A stretch of 44,180 nucleotides of DNA from an uncultured Clostridia bacterium (lineage in GTDB: Bacteria; Bacillota; Clostridia; Oscillospirales; Oscillospiraceae): contig CAKNZJ010000047.1 in the NCBI GenBank assembly GCA_932222125.1, forward strand, positions 1 through 44,180. Direction: 5' to 3'. Positions 32,476-41,800 of the stretch are shown in pieces. Numbering within the stretch: the stretch's first letter is position 1; each line of letters begins with the position of its first letter. The translations under genes and the position numbers were made by a program. Below the pieces are notes generated by a model that worked only from the letters and a program-made list of their open reading frames with translations, was not told where the DNA came from and did not search any database.

Positions 32476-33318
32476 TCACAGTTTTGCAAAGTACTCCTCG
32501 TCTATCTCATAATCTGTCACTTCTTTGACCCCAATGCCGAACTCAGCCAGCTTTGTGATAAATTCTTCGCCATCAATGAGGTCAATTTGTTGTTTGCCTG
32601 GAGAAGATGCTTCTTCAACCGCCGCCTTAGAAAATGAACCGGTTGTAATAAAGACACCTTTTTCAATGTTGGTTGTCAGCGATCCCCTAAAATCCCGGAT
32701 ATCCCCGGAACTCACCACCCCCTGGTACCGTTTGCACTGAAACGCAATATTGAAGCTGAATATCCCATTAATCCTCAGCTTACCCGTCCCGTCAATTCCT
32801 CCGTCCCCAGACTTTTTTGTCACCTCAACCTGGGTGAACCCACATTCGCGTAACACTCTTTGCGTGAGCCGCTCAAACGCATATGGATCCATTTTGGTCA
32901 GAACCTCATACAACTTCTTGCGCCAAGGGCGCACTTCTTCCGGCACATCCTCAAGCTCGTCATTTATCATAGCATCTTTGGATGAGATACCATTTTTGTG
33001 GCGAGCTTTTTCGATGGCATTCCCGTCAACAGTAGTCACGTTGGAAAATTCCGGCATAACAGACCATACGCCTCGTGCACTATTGGTGATGGCCCCATGC
33101 TTTTTCAATAGAGTCCTCGCCCATGCCAGTCTATAATTCACTTCACTCAAACTGCTATTAAGGTGGGGAATCTCCAGCACCTCATCTGAAAGCGAAAGCA
33201 GTTCTACTACTTTTTCATTGATTTCTTCATTTTTTCCAGAACCGCCCAAAATCTTCAATGCGGCGTATGTGGCAGTAATCAGATCCCCATATCTTGGAAC
33301 TGTGCTTTTCCCGGCCAT
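32476..33318 (-). CDS. mrr: Mrr-type type IV restriction endonuclease
   Basis: A 280-residue protein with the classical Mrr layout. The N-terminal ~90 residues are the Mrr_N winged-helix domain that reads DNA (VNYRLAWARTLLKKHGAI). The catalytic domain holds E149 in PYAFERLTQRVL, D176 in SGDGGIDGTG and Q194-C195-K196 in AFQCKRYQG. Mrr cuts DNA with foreign methylation. GGAGG lies about eight bases before the ATG. Intact, and thus a second Mrr-fold nuclease in this window besides the chromosomal membrane-linked one. Confidence 0.93.
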   Translation of the reverse strand: MAGKSTVPRYGDLITATYAALKILGGSGKNEEINEKVVELLSLSDEVLEIPHLNSSLSEVNYRLAWARTLLKKHGAITNSARGVWSVMPEFSNVTTVDGNAIEKARHKNGISSKDAMINDELEDVPEEVRPWRKKLYEVLTKMDPYAFERLTQRVLRECGFTQVEVTKKSGDGGIDGTGKLRINGIFSFNIAFQCKRYQGVVSSGDIRDFRGSLTTNIEKGVFITTGSFSKAAVEEASSPGKQQIDLIDGEEFITKLAEFGIGVKEVTDYEIDEEYFAKL

Positions 33319-33619
33319 GGCACTGCCCTCCTAACGATTCCATAAACTAACCTTATGTGCCCAGACACACTATTTTTTGTATTATACGCCTTAACTCGTC
33401 AATTTTCAACCTACACTGTGGGATTTGCTCATTGTTATGATGCCACCGACTCGATCAGCTTCAGCACGTTCTTGATTGCCGTCCTGCGTCCATGCCTTTT
33501 CTGACATTTTTTCACCTTTTTATACCGTTTTATAAACTGTGTTGAGCATCTAAAAAAAGCCGAAAGCGTATGGCTCCTATACGCTTTCGGCTTTTTCTTT
33601 CACAGCCTTCGACCTTCGG
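33319..33619. other. Intergenic region containing a bidirectional terminator
   Basis: About 300 bases between two minus-strand nuclease genes. The main structure is AAAAAGCCGAAAGCGTA (33554-33570) pairing with its full complement at 33580-33596, flanked by A and T runs: a strong terminator in both directions, ending the DUF1016 transcript. An AT-rich stretch near 33370-33400 could hold the promoter of the Mrr gene, not defined. Confidence 0.75.
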
Positions 33620-34657
33620 CTACACATCCTCCAACCGTTCAAATTCCTTCAAATTCAGCTCCCGTTTCAGTTCCTCCTCGGTGGGCAGGTACGGCAGATA
33701 TTTGGCGGCGTAAATCTGCCGGTTGTCCTCCGGCAAGGTCAATTGCACCAGGGTATCGCTCTTCTGGGCGCATAGGAGCAGTCCCACAGGAGGGTTATCC
33801 CCTTCATTCATCTGGTATCGGGTGTAGTAGTTCACGTACATCTGCATCTGCCCGATGTCCTGATGGGTAAGGAGCCCCGTTTTCAGGTCGATCAACACAA
33901 AACACTTTAGTATATAGTTATAAAACACCAAATCAATGTAAAAATGCTGTCCATCCACATTAAAATGCTTCTGTCGCGCCACAAAAGAGAACCCGCGGCC
34001 CAGTTCCAGGAGGAATTTCTGCAAGTGGTCGATCAGTGCCTGTTCCAGGGTCGACTCATAGAAATGTTCGTTGGCCGGGAGGTCCAAGAACTCCAGCACG
34101 TAGGGGTCCTTTATGATCCGCTCATACTCTGGCTTGGGTTCTGTGGTCTGGATCTCCGCCGCCACGCTCGCCTTATCCCGGCTGGCCAGCATCCGCTGGT
34201 AAAACATGGTGTTGATCTGCCGCTCCAGCTGGCGGGAGCTCCAGCCGGACTTTGCGCACTCCTCCAAGTAGAAGGTCCGCGCCTTTTCATCCGTTACCCT
34301 CATCAAAGAGCGGTAATGTGTCCAACTCAATTCGGAGCGCAGTGCGTTCACATTTGGGAACGCCAGATAGAACTGCCGCATATACCGCAGATTTCGGAGA
34401 TTAAAGCCCTTCCCAAACTCCTTTGTCAGCCGTTCTGAAATGTATTTCAGCACCTGCTTGCCGTAGGCCGCCCGGTCATTCTCCCCGCAGGCTTCAAAAA
34501 TTGACTTTCCGATATTCCAGTAGGCGGTCACCATGGCAAAGTTGACCGCTGTATAAACCTGCTGCTGCGCCTCGATCACATAGCCCCGGATGGAGCGGTA
34601 GGCGTCCTCCGACTGGGGCGCGTCCAGCGCACCCTCCTGTTTCATCAGTTCATCCAT
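33620..34657 (-). CDS. DUF1016 / YhcG-type PD-(D/E)XK nuclease
   Basis: A 345-residue protein with the two-part DUF1016 layout. The N-terminal helical domain has AYWNIGKSIFEACGE and LRNLRYMRQFYLAFP. The C-terminal nuclease domain has D242 in FYIDLVFYN and D257-L-K259 in VLIDLKTG, followed by DIGQMQMYVNYY. Such proteins stand alone or accompany type I restriction systems. The start at 34657 has AAAGGA nine bases upstream; an in-frame Met nine codons earlier is almost at the predicted transcription start and lacks a site. Confidence 0.9.
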   Translation of the reverse strand: MDELMKQEGALDAPQSEDAYRSIRGYVIEAQQQVYTAVNFAMVTAYWNIGKSIFEACGENDRAAYGKQVLKYISERLTKEFGKGFNLRNLRYMRQFYLAFPNVNALRSELSWTHYRSLMRVTDEKARTFYLEECAKSGWSSRQLERQINTMFYQRMLASRDKASVAAEIQTTEPKPEYERIIKDPYVLEFLDLPANEHFYESTLEQALIDHLQKFLLELGRGFSFVARQKHFNVDGQHFYIDLVFYNYILKCFVLIDLKTGLLTHQDIGQMQMYVNYYTRYQMNEGDNPPVGLLLCAQKSDTLVQLTLPEDNRQIYAAKYLPYLPTEEELKRELNLKEFERLEDV

Positions 34658-34692
34658 AAAACGTGTCCTTTCAGCCTGTACCATGATTCTTT

Positions 34693-34721
34693 ATTGTAAC
34701 ACGTTTCGGCCCAACTAACAA
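34693..34721 (-). promoter_or_regulatory. Promoter of the DUF1016 gene
   Basis: On minus TTGTTA (34721-34716), 17 bases and TACAAT (34698-34693) form a good sigma-A promoter. The predicted start lies near 34686. The island's right edge must be at or just right of this promoter, because truncated phage sequence begins within about 25 bases. Confidence 0.78.
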
Positions 34722-34744
34722 CCAAAATTACTTATGTATTCAGC

Positions 34745-35286
34745 CCCATCCGCTTCTCCAGCCTCAGCACCCCGGTGCAGAACCGCTCCCACGGCTCCAA
34801 CGTTATCTGTGACGCCTCCGGATCCCGGCTCACCATTGATGGAGGCCAGATCAATGCGGAAAATCTCAATCTATCCGGGAAAATTACCTTTTCCGATTTG
34901 ACCAGCAGCGCCAGAAACACCATCAATGGAGCGGTGACAAAGGCCGATGATGCCTATGCGCTGGCCTCCAAAGTGCAGGTACCGGACTATATCAAATCCA
35001 CCTACATTGACAGTGCCACAGTGCGCCCCCCACCATTGAGGGGGGCACGGTGAGCGGCGCGGAGCTGTTTTTCGGGGCGGGTGGATCAGTGGGCAAGCTG
35101 TTTGCCAACTATGGGTTTGATGGGGAGGGTTACACCGAGCTGGTGCAGCTTGGCTCAAACGCCGGCATTGCCATCATTGCCACCACAAACATCCGCATTG
35201 GGGGAAATTCCCTGTGGCTGGATGTGGAGGCAGACAATATCCGGGTGAAGAAAAACGGAGAATGGGTGAGACTGACGGCGATATAG
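34745..35286 (+). pseudogene. Phage tail-region protein, 5' truncated and frameshifted
   Basis: The first frame carries SGSRLTIDGGQINAENLNLS and GKITFSDLTSSARNTINGAV, then ends in IDSATVR; the continuation TIEGGTVSGAELFF lies in another frame and runs to the stop at 35284-35286. One base is missing in the CCCCCC run at 35027-35032. The sequence resembles the C-terminal part of large phage minor tail or tip proteins with repeated beta-helix-like strands (for example IGGNSLWLDVEADNIRV). The N-terminal part is absent because the defence island begins immediately upstream. The left limit is approximate. Confidence 0.75.
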
Positions 35287-35300
35287 ATTAGGAGGATGGG

Positions 35301-35684
35301 ATGAAACTGATTGATGTGGCTGTGGCCTATATCGCCGCAGCGGAGCTGGAAGGGCAGGAGCTGCCCTATGGGCTGGCGGCTGCCCTGTGTGTGTTGAAAA
35401 AAGAACTTCAAGAGGCGGCCATGTTCTATCTCCGGGAGGAGGCAAAACTGATGGCCAGGTATGGCGCGCAGGATGAGAAGGGCGGTATCCAAGGGGCAAA
35501 CGGGCGCTTTGTCTTGAAAGATCCGGCCATGCTGAAGGAATATGAGAAGGAGCGGACTGAGCTGGCGCAGACGCCAGCACCAGTACGGGTGGAGTGCCGC
35601 AGGGTGGCGCCGCCGGAACGGATCAGACCGGGCCACCTACTGGCGCTGGAGCCATTTCTACAGTTTGAGGAGGGGAACGGATGA
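35301..35684 (+). CDS. Small phage protein of unknown function
   Basis: A 127-residue helical protein (MKLIDVAVAYIAAAELEGQE, YGLAAALCVLKKELQEAAMF) with a C-terminal proline-rich stretch. The size, place in the late operon and helical start recall small DUF1617-type phage proteins, but I cannot confirm it. AGGAGG precedes the ATG by six bases; its stop overlaps the next start (ATGA). Confidence 0.65.
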   Translation: MKLIDVAVAYIAAAELEGQELPYGLAAALCVLKKELQEAAMFYLREEAKLMARYGAQDEKGGIQGANGRFVLKDPAMLKEYEKERTELAQTPAPVRVECRRVAPPERIRPGHLLALEPFLQFEEGNG

Positions 35685-37315
35685 GGCTGCCCAATTTGGT
35701 GTATGCCGGGGGAGTTGGCAGGGGGGGACAAGCCCAATTTGGGGGCTATAACCACAACCTGGGGGCAGGAGATGGGGAGCTGTGGGATATGCAAAACCTC
35801 ACCAGCGACTACTTTCCGCTGCTGGCCAGCCGTGCTCCACGGCTGCGTTGTCATAGGCTGGAACAGCCAGGGGGGCTGTATTGCTGGGAGAAGCTGTGCT
35901 GGGTGGATGGAACCGGGTTCTACTTTGATGGGAAACTGCGCGGCCAGGTGAGCCAGGGCGAGAAGAGCTTCACCGCCCTGGGGGCATATGTGGTCATCAT
36001 GCCGGACAAGGCGTGGTACAACGTGGACACAGGGGAATTTGGCTCTATGGAGTCTGTGTGGAGTGGGGATCGCCTGACATTTTCCAATGGACTTTTGTTT
36101 GAGGAAGAGGCGGAGTGTAATACCATCCAATGTCCGGGGATAAACTGGTCAGACTTTTTCCGGGCGGGGGATGCGGTCACCATTGAGGGCTGCAATATCC
36201 ACCCGGAGAACAACAAGACTTCCATTATCCGGGAGATCAATGGAGACAAGCTGAGCTTTTATGAATATGTGTTCGTGCTGGATGGAGAGGAGGGGACCAC
36301 TCCCTACACTGAGACGGGGAATTTGAGCGTCAAGCGCACGGTGCCCGATATGAGATATATCTGTGAGAATGAAAACAGGCTGTGGGGATGTGATGAGCGC
36401 ACCATCTATGCCTGTAAGCCGGGGGATATCTTTAACTGGAATGTGTACGATGGGTTGGACACGGACAGTTTCTATGTGGACACCGGATCGGCGGGGGTGT
36501 TCACCGGATGCTGCGCCTATTTGGGGTATCCCATCTTCTTCAAAGAGGAGCATATTTACAAAGTGTATGGCTCCCTTCCCTCCAATTTTGAGGTGATGGG
36601 TTCGGCCACCTTGGGGGTGATGGCCGGCAGTCACAAGAGTCTGGCCATTGCCGGCGAGGCGCTATTTTATCTGTCCCGGGCGGGGATAATCGCATACCAG
36701 GGCGGTGTGCCGCAGCCAATTGGGGCGGCCTTTGGCAAGAGCCGGTTCCGGGCAGGGGTGGCCGGATCAGATGGGCTGAAATACTATGTGTCCATGGAGG
36801 ATGAGCTGGGGGATAGGCGGCTGTATGTCTACGACACCCAGCGGGGCCTGTGGCATGTGGAGGATCACACGGAGGCCAAGTCATTTGCCTTTTACGATGG
36901 GGCGCTGTACTGGCTGGACGCCGCGGGGGACATCTGGGCGGCAGACCAAACCGCCGTGGGGCACTGGCCGGAGGGGGCGCAGAGCGAGGGGCCGGTGACG
37001 TGGTGGGCAGAGTTTTCCGACTTTACCGACAACGACCCAAACAAAAAGGGGCTGGGCAAGCTCCAACTCCGGCTGGAGTTAGAGGCGGGGGCCAGCGTCA
37101 GCGTGTACTTAAAAATGGATTCTGATCACGAGTGGAGGCTGGTGGACCAGCCCATAGATCAGCAGGCCAAGCGCAGTTATATACTGCCCATTGTGCCCGA
37201 GCGGGCGGATCATTACCGCTTAAAACTGGAGGGTGTAGGAGAGTGCCGGGTGTACTCTATCACCAGGGGGCAGTATTCAGGATCGGACTTGCGCTCCAGG
37301 CCGGGGCGAAACTGA
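35681..37315 (+). CDS. Phage tail-region structural protein
   Basis: A 544-residue beta-rich protein. It starts MRLPNLVYAGGVGRGGQAQF and contains repeated W/Y-rich strands (YFPLLASRAPRLR, HIYKVYGSLPSNF, LYWLDAAGDIWAA) reminiscent of a propeller-like structural fold. It lies between truncated tail genes and the polyvalent protein gene, in a four-gene operon with overlaps. In phages of gut Clostridia such proteins of about 550 residues accompany the tail-end genes; I recall the style but no name. Intact. Confidence 0.7.
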   Translation: MRLPNLVYAGGVGRGGQAQFGGYNHNLGAGDGELWDMQNLTSDYFPLLASRAPRLRCHRLEQPGGLYCWEKLCWVDGTGFYFDGKLRGQVSQGEKSFTALGAYVVIMPDKAWYNVDTGEFGSMESVWSGDRLTFSNGLLFEEEAECNTIQCPGINWSDFFRAGDAVTIEGCNIHPENNKTSIIREINGDKLSFYEYVFVLDGEEGTTPYTETGNLSVKRTVPDMRYICENENRLWGCDERTIYACKPGDIFNWNVYDGLDTDSFYVDTGSAGVFTGCCAYLGYPIFFKEEHIYKVYGSLPSNFEVMGSATLGVMAGSHKSLAIAGEALFYLSRAGIIAYQGGVPQPIGAAFGKSRFRAGVAGSDGLKYYVSMEDELGDRRLYVYDTQRGLWHVEDHTEAKSFAFYDGALYWLDAAGDIWAADQTAVGHWPEGAQSEGPVTWWAEFSDFTDNDPNKKGLGKLQLRLELEAGASVSVYLKMDSDHEWRLVDQPIDQQAKRSYILPIVPERADHYRLKLEGVGECRVYSITRGQYSGSDLRSRPGRN

Positions 37316-37332
37316 GGAAAGGAAGATGGGTT

Positions 37333-38802
37333 ATGGCTTATACCTATGAAAATTTTTTAGATCAGGCGCAAAAGTCCGGGCTTTACAGTCAGTTTTCCCA
37401 GTCTGATTTGGACACCGCCAGCAAGCACCCAGAGTTTGGCATGTCCATTTTGTCGCTGAAGAAGGACTATGCCAACGCCACCACCGATGAGCAGCGCCTC
37501 TTGGCAAACACCGCAGCGGAGGAGCTGCGCAAAAGCTATGGAAACTACACCGGCGGCGAGGATGGAAGCAAATACTACTCGGCGGGCAAGATTCCGGGAC
37601 AGATTGATACTACGCTGGATAAAATGAACGGTTACGGTTCGTTTTCCTATGACCAGCCTGCGCCTACCTACAATAACCAATACGCCCAGTACCAGCAGGA
37701 CTTGCTAGATCAGATTGTCAACCGGCCAGAATTTTCCTGGAGCAAGGAGCAGGACCCAAACTGGAGCGCCTATAAAAAGCAGTATCTCCGGGAGGGGGAG
37801 CGTGCCACCGCCAACGCTTTGGCGCAGACCTCTGCGGCCAGCGGCGGCAGACCGTCCAGCCGGGCGGTGACAGCGGCCACCCAGGCGGGGGACTACTATG
37901 CGGGCAAGCTGGCAGATACGATTCCAACCCTATACCAGAACGCCTATCAGCGGTATCTGGACGAATACACCATGAAGCGGCAGGACCTGGGGACGGTGAA
38001 CGCCCAGGAACAGATAGATTATGGCAAGTACATGGATCAGCTGGGACAGTGGAATACAGACAGGAGCTTTTCCTACCAGAAGTATCTGGATGATTACATC
38101 AGGCTCCAATCCAACCTGGGGGCGCTCCAGGGACAGGATCAGGTGGACTATAGCCGCTATATGGATGAGATCAACAGAAAGGACAACCAGGAGGCGTTGG
38201 AATACCAGCGGGGCCAGGAGGAAAAGACCTTCTACCAGAAGCAGTTGGATGCCATCTTATCCGCCGGCGGGGCGCCCAGCGCCGAGTTGGTGGGCCAGTC
38301 CGGGTACTCCAATGAGTATGTTAAGGCCCTGCAAAATTACTACCAGCAGCAGGCGGCTGCCGCTGCCGCCACAGGGAGCAGAGGGGGAAGCTCCAGCGGG
38401 AGAAGCTATAGGAGTACCGGAGGGAACACCACGTCCGGTGCCAGCCAGGACTATGACCAGCTGTTTGCAGCCGCAAAGGCCAGCGGACACCCACAAAGCT
38501 ATATTTCCAACAACTATAAGAAGTTTGGCTTTACAAACTCGGGCGGACTGTATAACGACTATAAGACTTGGTTGGATGGAGGAAACGGAACGGGCGGCAC
38601 AAGCCAGAGCGGGTCAACTGCTACTGGTACAGGGTTGGGGACTGCTGGATATACTATTGTGATGGGACAGGTTGGCCTTGCGGCGAAGAGTGGGGATATG
38701 AGCAGGGCGCAGAAAATTCTGGATGGGGCTTGGCCCGGGATGAGTGCTGCCGAGCAGGAAGCGACATTGTCATGGATGGAACAGAACGGCATGAAGTATT
38801 GA
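37333..38802 (+). CDS. Phage structural protein, coil- and Tyr/Gln-rich
   Basis: A 489-residue protein starting MAYTYENFLDQAQKSGLYSQ. The middle (about 100-330) is made of Tyr/Gln/Asp-rich amphipathic stretches such as MDQLGQWNTDRSFSYQKYLD and a closely related one following it. A Ser/Gly/Thr-rich segment (about 340-380 and 425-435) leads into a short helical C-terminus. The start was set at the ATG after GGAAAGGAAGATGGG; the longer reading overlaps the upstream gene. It sits 13 bases before the polyvalent gene and may be an ejection or tail-fibre-like partner. I cannot name the family. Confidence 0.7.
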   Translation: MAYTYENFLDQAQKSGLYSQFSQSDLDTASKHPEFGMSILSLKKDYANATTDEQRLLANTAAEELRKSYGNYTGGEDGSKYYSAGKIPGQIDTTLDKMNGYGSFSYDQPAPTYNNQYAQYQQDLLDQIVNRPEFSWSKEQDPNWSAYKKQYLREGERATANALAQTSAASGGRPSSRAVTAATQAGDYYAGKLADTIPTLYQNAYQRYLDEYTMKRQDLGTVNAQEQIDYGKYMDQLGQWNTDRSFSYQKYLDDYIRLQSNLGALQGQDQVDYSRYMDEINRKDNQEALEYQRGQEEKTFYQKQLDAILSAGGAPSAELVGQSGYSNEYVKALQNYYQQQAAAAAATGSRGGSSSGRSYRSTGGNTTSGASQDYDQLFAAAKASGHPQSYISNNYKKFGFTNSGGLYNDYKTWLDGGNGTGGTSQSGSTATGTGLGTAGYTIVMGQVGLAAKSGDMSRAQKILDGAWPGMSAAEQEATLSWMEQNGMKY

Positions 38803-38815
38803 TAGGAGGACTACG

Positions 38816-41800
38816 ATGGGGAAGTTGGGAAAAATTGGGGGGCCGACGCCTCAGTTAACCAGTCTGGGGAAATGGGATCGGGGGACATCAGGAGAAGAAA
38901 AGAATGATACAGCTCAGGGTACGCAGAAAAAGGAAAGCGCTTCCTTCCATACATCAGATACCGGAAATCAAGCACCGAGGTTGCTCAGTTTAGGAAAATG
39001 GGAAGCGCCACAGGTGAAACCTGTTTCCCAGACCGGGCTGGAGCAGAGCGCGGCCCCGACAACAAGAACGACCGTTCCCCCCAGGGCGTGGCAGCAGCAG
39101 GGAAGGGCGGAGACGGAGCGAAACCGGTTTTTAAAGGAGATCGGGGCAGAGGCTGCCACCCTTCCCATCCCAACCCCAGATGCGAACAACATAAACTATA
39201 GACAGGTCACCAGAAATCTGGACCAGGCCAGGCGGGATGTAGACACATACGCTTCAAAACGAAAGTTTGACATATACTTCGGTACAGAAAAGGAGGACAC
39301 GGAGCGGACGAGGCAAGAGGAGGCAGCCAGGGCTAGAGTAAAGCAGCTGGAGGCCGCCCAGGCGCAGTTGGCAGGGCAGATTTACAGGAGCAGGGAGCAG
39401 GAGGTCACCCAGCGGTTGGCACAGGATCAGAGCGCCACGGCAATCTATCAAGAGGCTAAGAATCTGAAATATGGGAGAGACGCGGCGGAACATCTTGTAT
39501 CTTTGCTTCGGGAAGGTCTGGGCAGGGAGCAGTGGGAGGCGCTGGCCAAGCAGGTGAACGAGATGTACGGCCTATCCATTGGCGCAGATGGAAACCGGGT
39601 GAAGGACATCAACACGTTGGAGAAGTTGCTGAGGGATGACCGCAACCACGAAACCAACCTGGCTAAGGACCTGGCCCAGCGGGGATATGACTATAACCGC
39701 CTGAGGGAGTATGACAAGCGGCAGACCGCCGCCCAGTGGGCGGATAAGGCCAGGGAGCAATATGCCCAGATGGCCAATGAGCATCCGGTGCTGTCCTCCG
39801 CGCTGACTTTGGCCGCCGCCCCCGCCCAGGGGGTTGACTACCTGAATCTGCTCTTTGGCAACATGGGGCGCAATGACCCAGGAAACCTAAATACTTACCG
39901 GCCCTTGACCTCAGACGAGATGACCATCACCAACTTTGTGAGCACGGTGCGCCAGACGGTTGGACAGGGCATTCGGGATGGGATGGAGAATAAGCTGATT
40001 GGAAATGTGCTGGGCTTTGTCTATGACACGGGTATGAGCATTGGGGATAGCGCAATCCAGGTGGCGACAATGGGACCGGCGGCCACTGTGTTTATGGGGG
40101 CTTCGGCAGCCTCCAACGAGGCCAAGAGCGTACTGGACCAGGGTGGCAGCAACCGGCAGGCTTTTTTGGCCGGAGCGGCGGCGGGGGCGGCGGAAGCGCT
40201 CTTTGAGAAGATCAGCATTGACAATCTGCTGTCCAAAAAGAGCGTGACCGGGTGGCGCTCCTGGCTGAAGGAGACGGCCAAACAGGCGGGGGTGGAGGCC
40301 AGCGAGGAGGCCTTTACCGAGATCGCCAACATCATATCCAATGCAGCCATCATGGGGGACAAGAGCGAGTTTGCCACAAATGTACGCCTGTACCAGAGCG
40401 CGTTGGGGATGAGCGAGGAGCAAGCCAAGCGCGCTGCATTTTTGGACTGCGTGGGCCAGGTGGCCCTGTCCGCCGCGGGAGGCGCGCTGTCCGGAGGGGT
40501 TATGGGCGGCGTGACCAACGCCTTTCAATGGCGGGGAAGCGGCAGCACCAAGGGCGCTCAGACAGCCAATGGGATGGAGGTGGAGGCCGTCCAGCCACAG
40601 GGAAATCCCACGGCATTGGAACAGGGTGAGGGCGTTGCCCAGGCCGTTATGGACGCTCAGGAGGGGCAAAACAAAACCGCCTCCATAGAGGAGACGGTGA
40701 ATGAAAATGGGCTGGTAGCTCTGCCAAAGCGAGAGCGGGAGAATTTGTCCAGCGGGGTGAGAAATAAGATTGTATCCACTTTCCAGGACGCGGTGCATTT
40801 TGTGCGCAATGCCTTGGGGAACAAGCAGAATGTGGACAAGGCGTACTTGGGCAAGGTGTCAGACACAGTGGCCCAGCAGGTCATGGATGCGGCAGGGATG
40901 GATATCCGGGGATACAATGCCATTCTGCACAGCGACAACGTGCGGCACATAATAAAGCACCACGGGAACGAAAAAGCGGAGGCGGCCCGGGGACAAAGGG
41001 CGGTGACGGAAAACGATATTGCTATGATCCCGCAAATCCTTGCAAGTCCTGATAGGGTATACCAATCAACGAGGAATGATGCGTATGGAAGACCGGCACT
41101 GCTTTTTGAGAAGGAGATGGGAGGCAATTATGTCACAGTGCAAGCGGTGACAGACGGAACTAACTCGATCACGACAGATACCCTGTATATACAACAAAAG
41201 AAGAACTCGCAAGGCACAGGGTATAATGCCGGCCAGGTGGCTGACCCTACACTTAACGCCCGAAGCGTACTGCCGCAAAGTTCTTCTGAGAACAATATAG
41301 CACAGTCCAATGGGGAAGTCAATGTGCAGACCACACAGCCGGGCTTTCACGATATGCGCTCGCCCACGCCGCTGGCCAGCCCCATCAACCAGTCGGACGC
41401 CCGGCAGCTGGACGCCATGGGGAAGGCGCTGGGGTTGCCCATCTATGTGGTGGACGCCACCACGGACAAGAACGGTTGGTATCAGAATGGGGAGATCTTT
41501 ATCGCGGAGAACACCAACAGCCCCATGATGGACGTGGCCAAGCATGAGATCACCCACCACTTGAAGCAGGCTGCCGCGGAAGCGTACCAGCAGTATGTGG
41601 ACCAGGTGGAGCGGCTGATGGGGGCGGACTTTGAGCGGCAGGTGGAGCTGGTTCAAGCGGCCTATGCCCAACATGGACAGCAGTTGGACCGGGAGGGGGC
41701 GGTGGACGAGTTGGCCGCCGAGTTCGCCAAAAACCTTGTGACGGATGAAAGCCTGTTCCAACGGCTGGCCAGGGAGAATGTGGGCTTGGCCAGACGGATC

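Noticed and set aside
39911..40798. Minus-strand 295-codon frame opposite the polyvalent gene
   Set aside because: An antisense shadow; hydrophobic and His-rich runs mirror the plus-strand codons, and the plus strand has recognisable domains on both sides.
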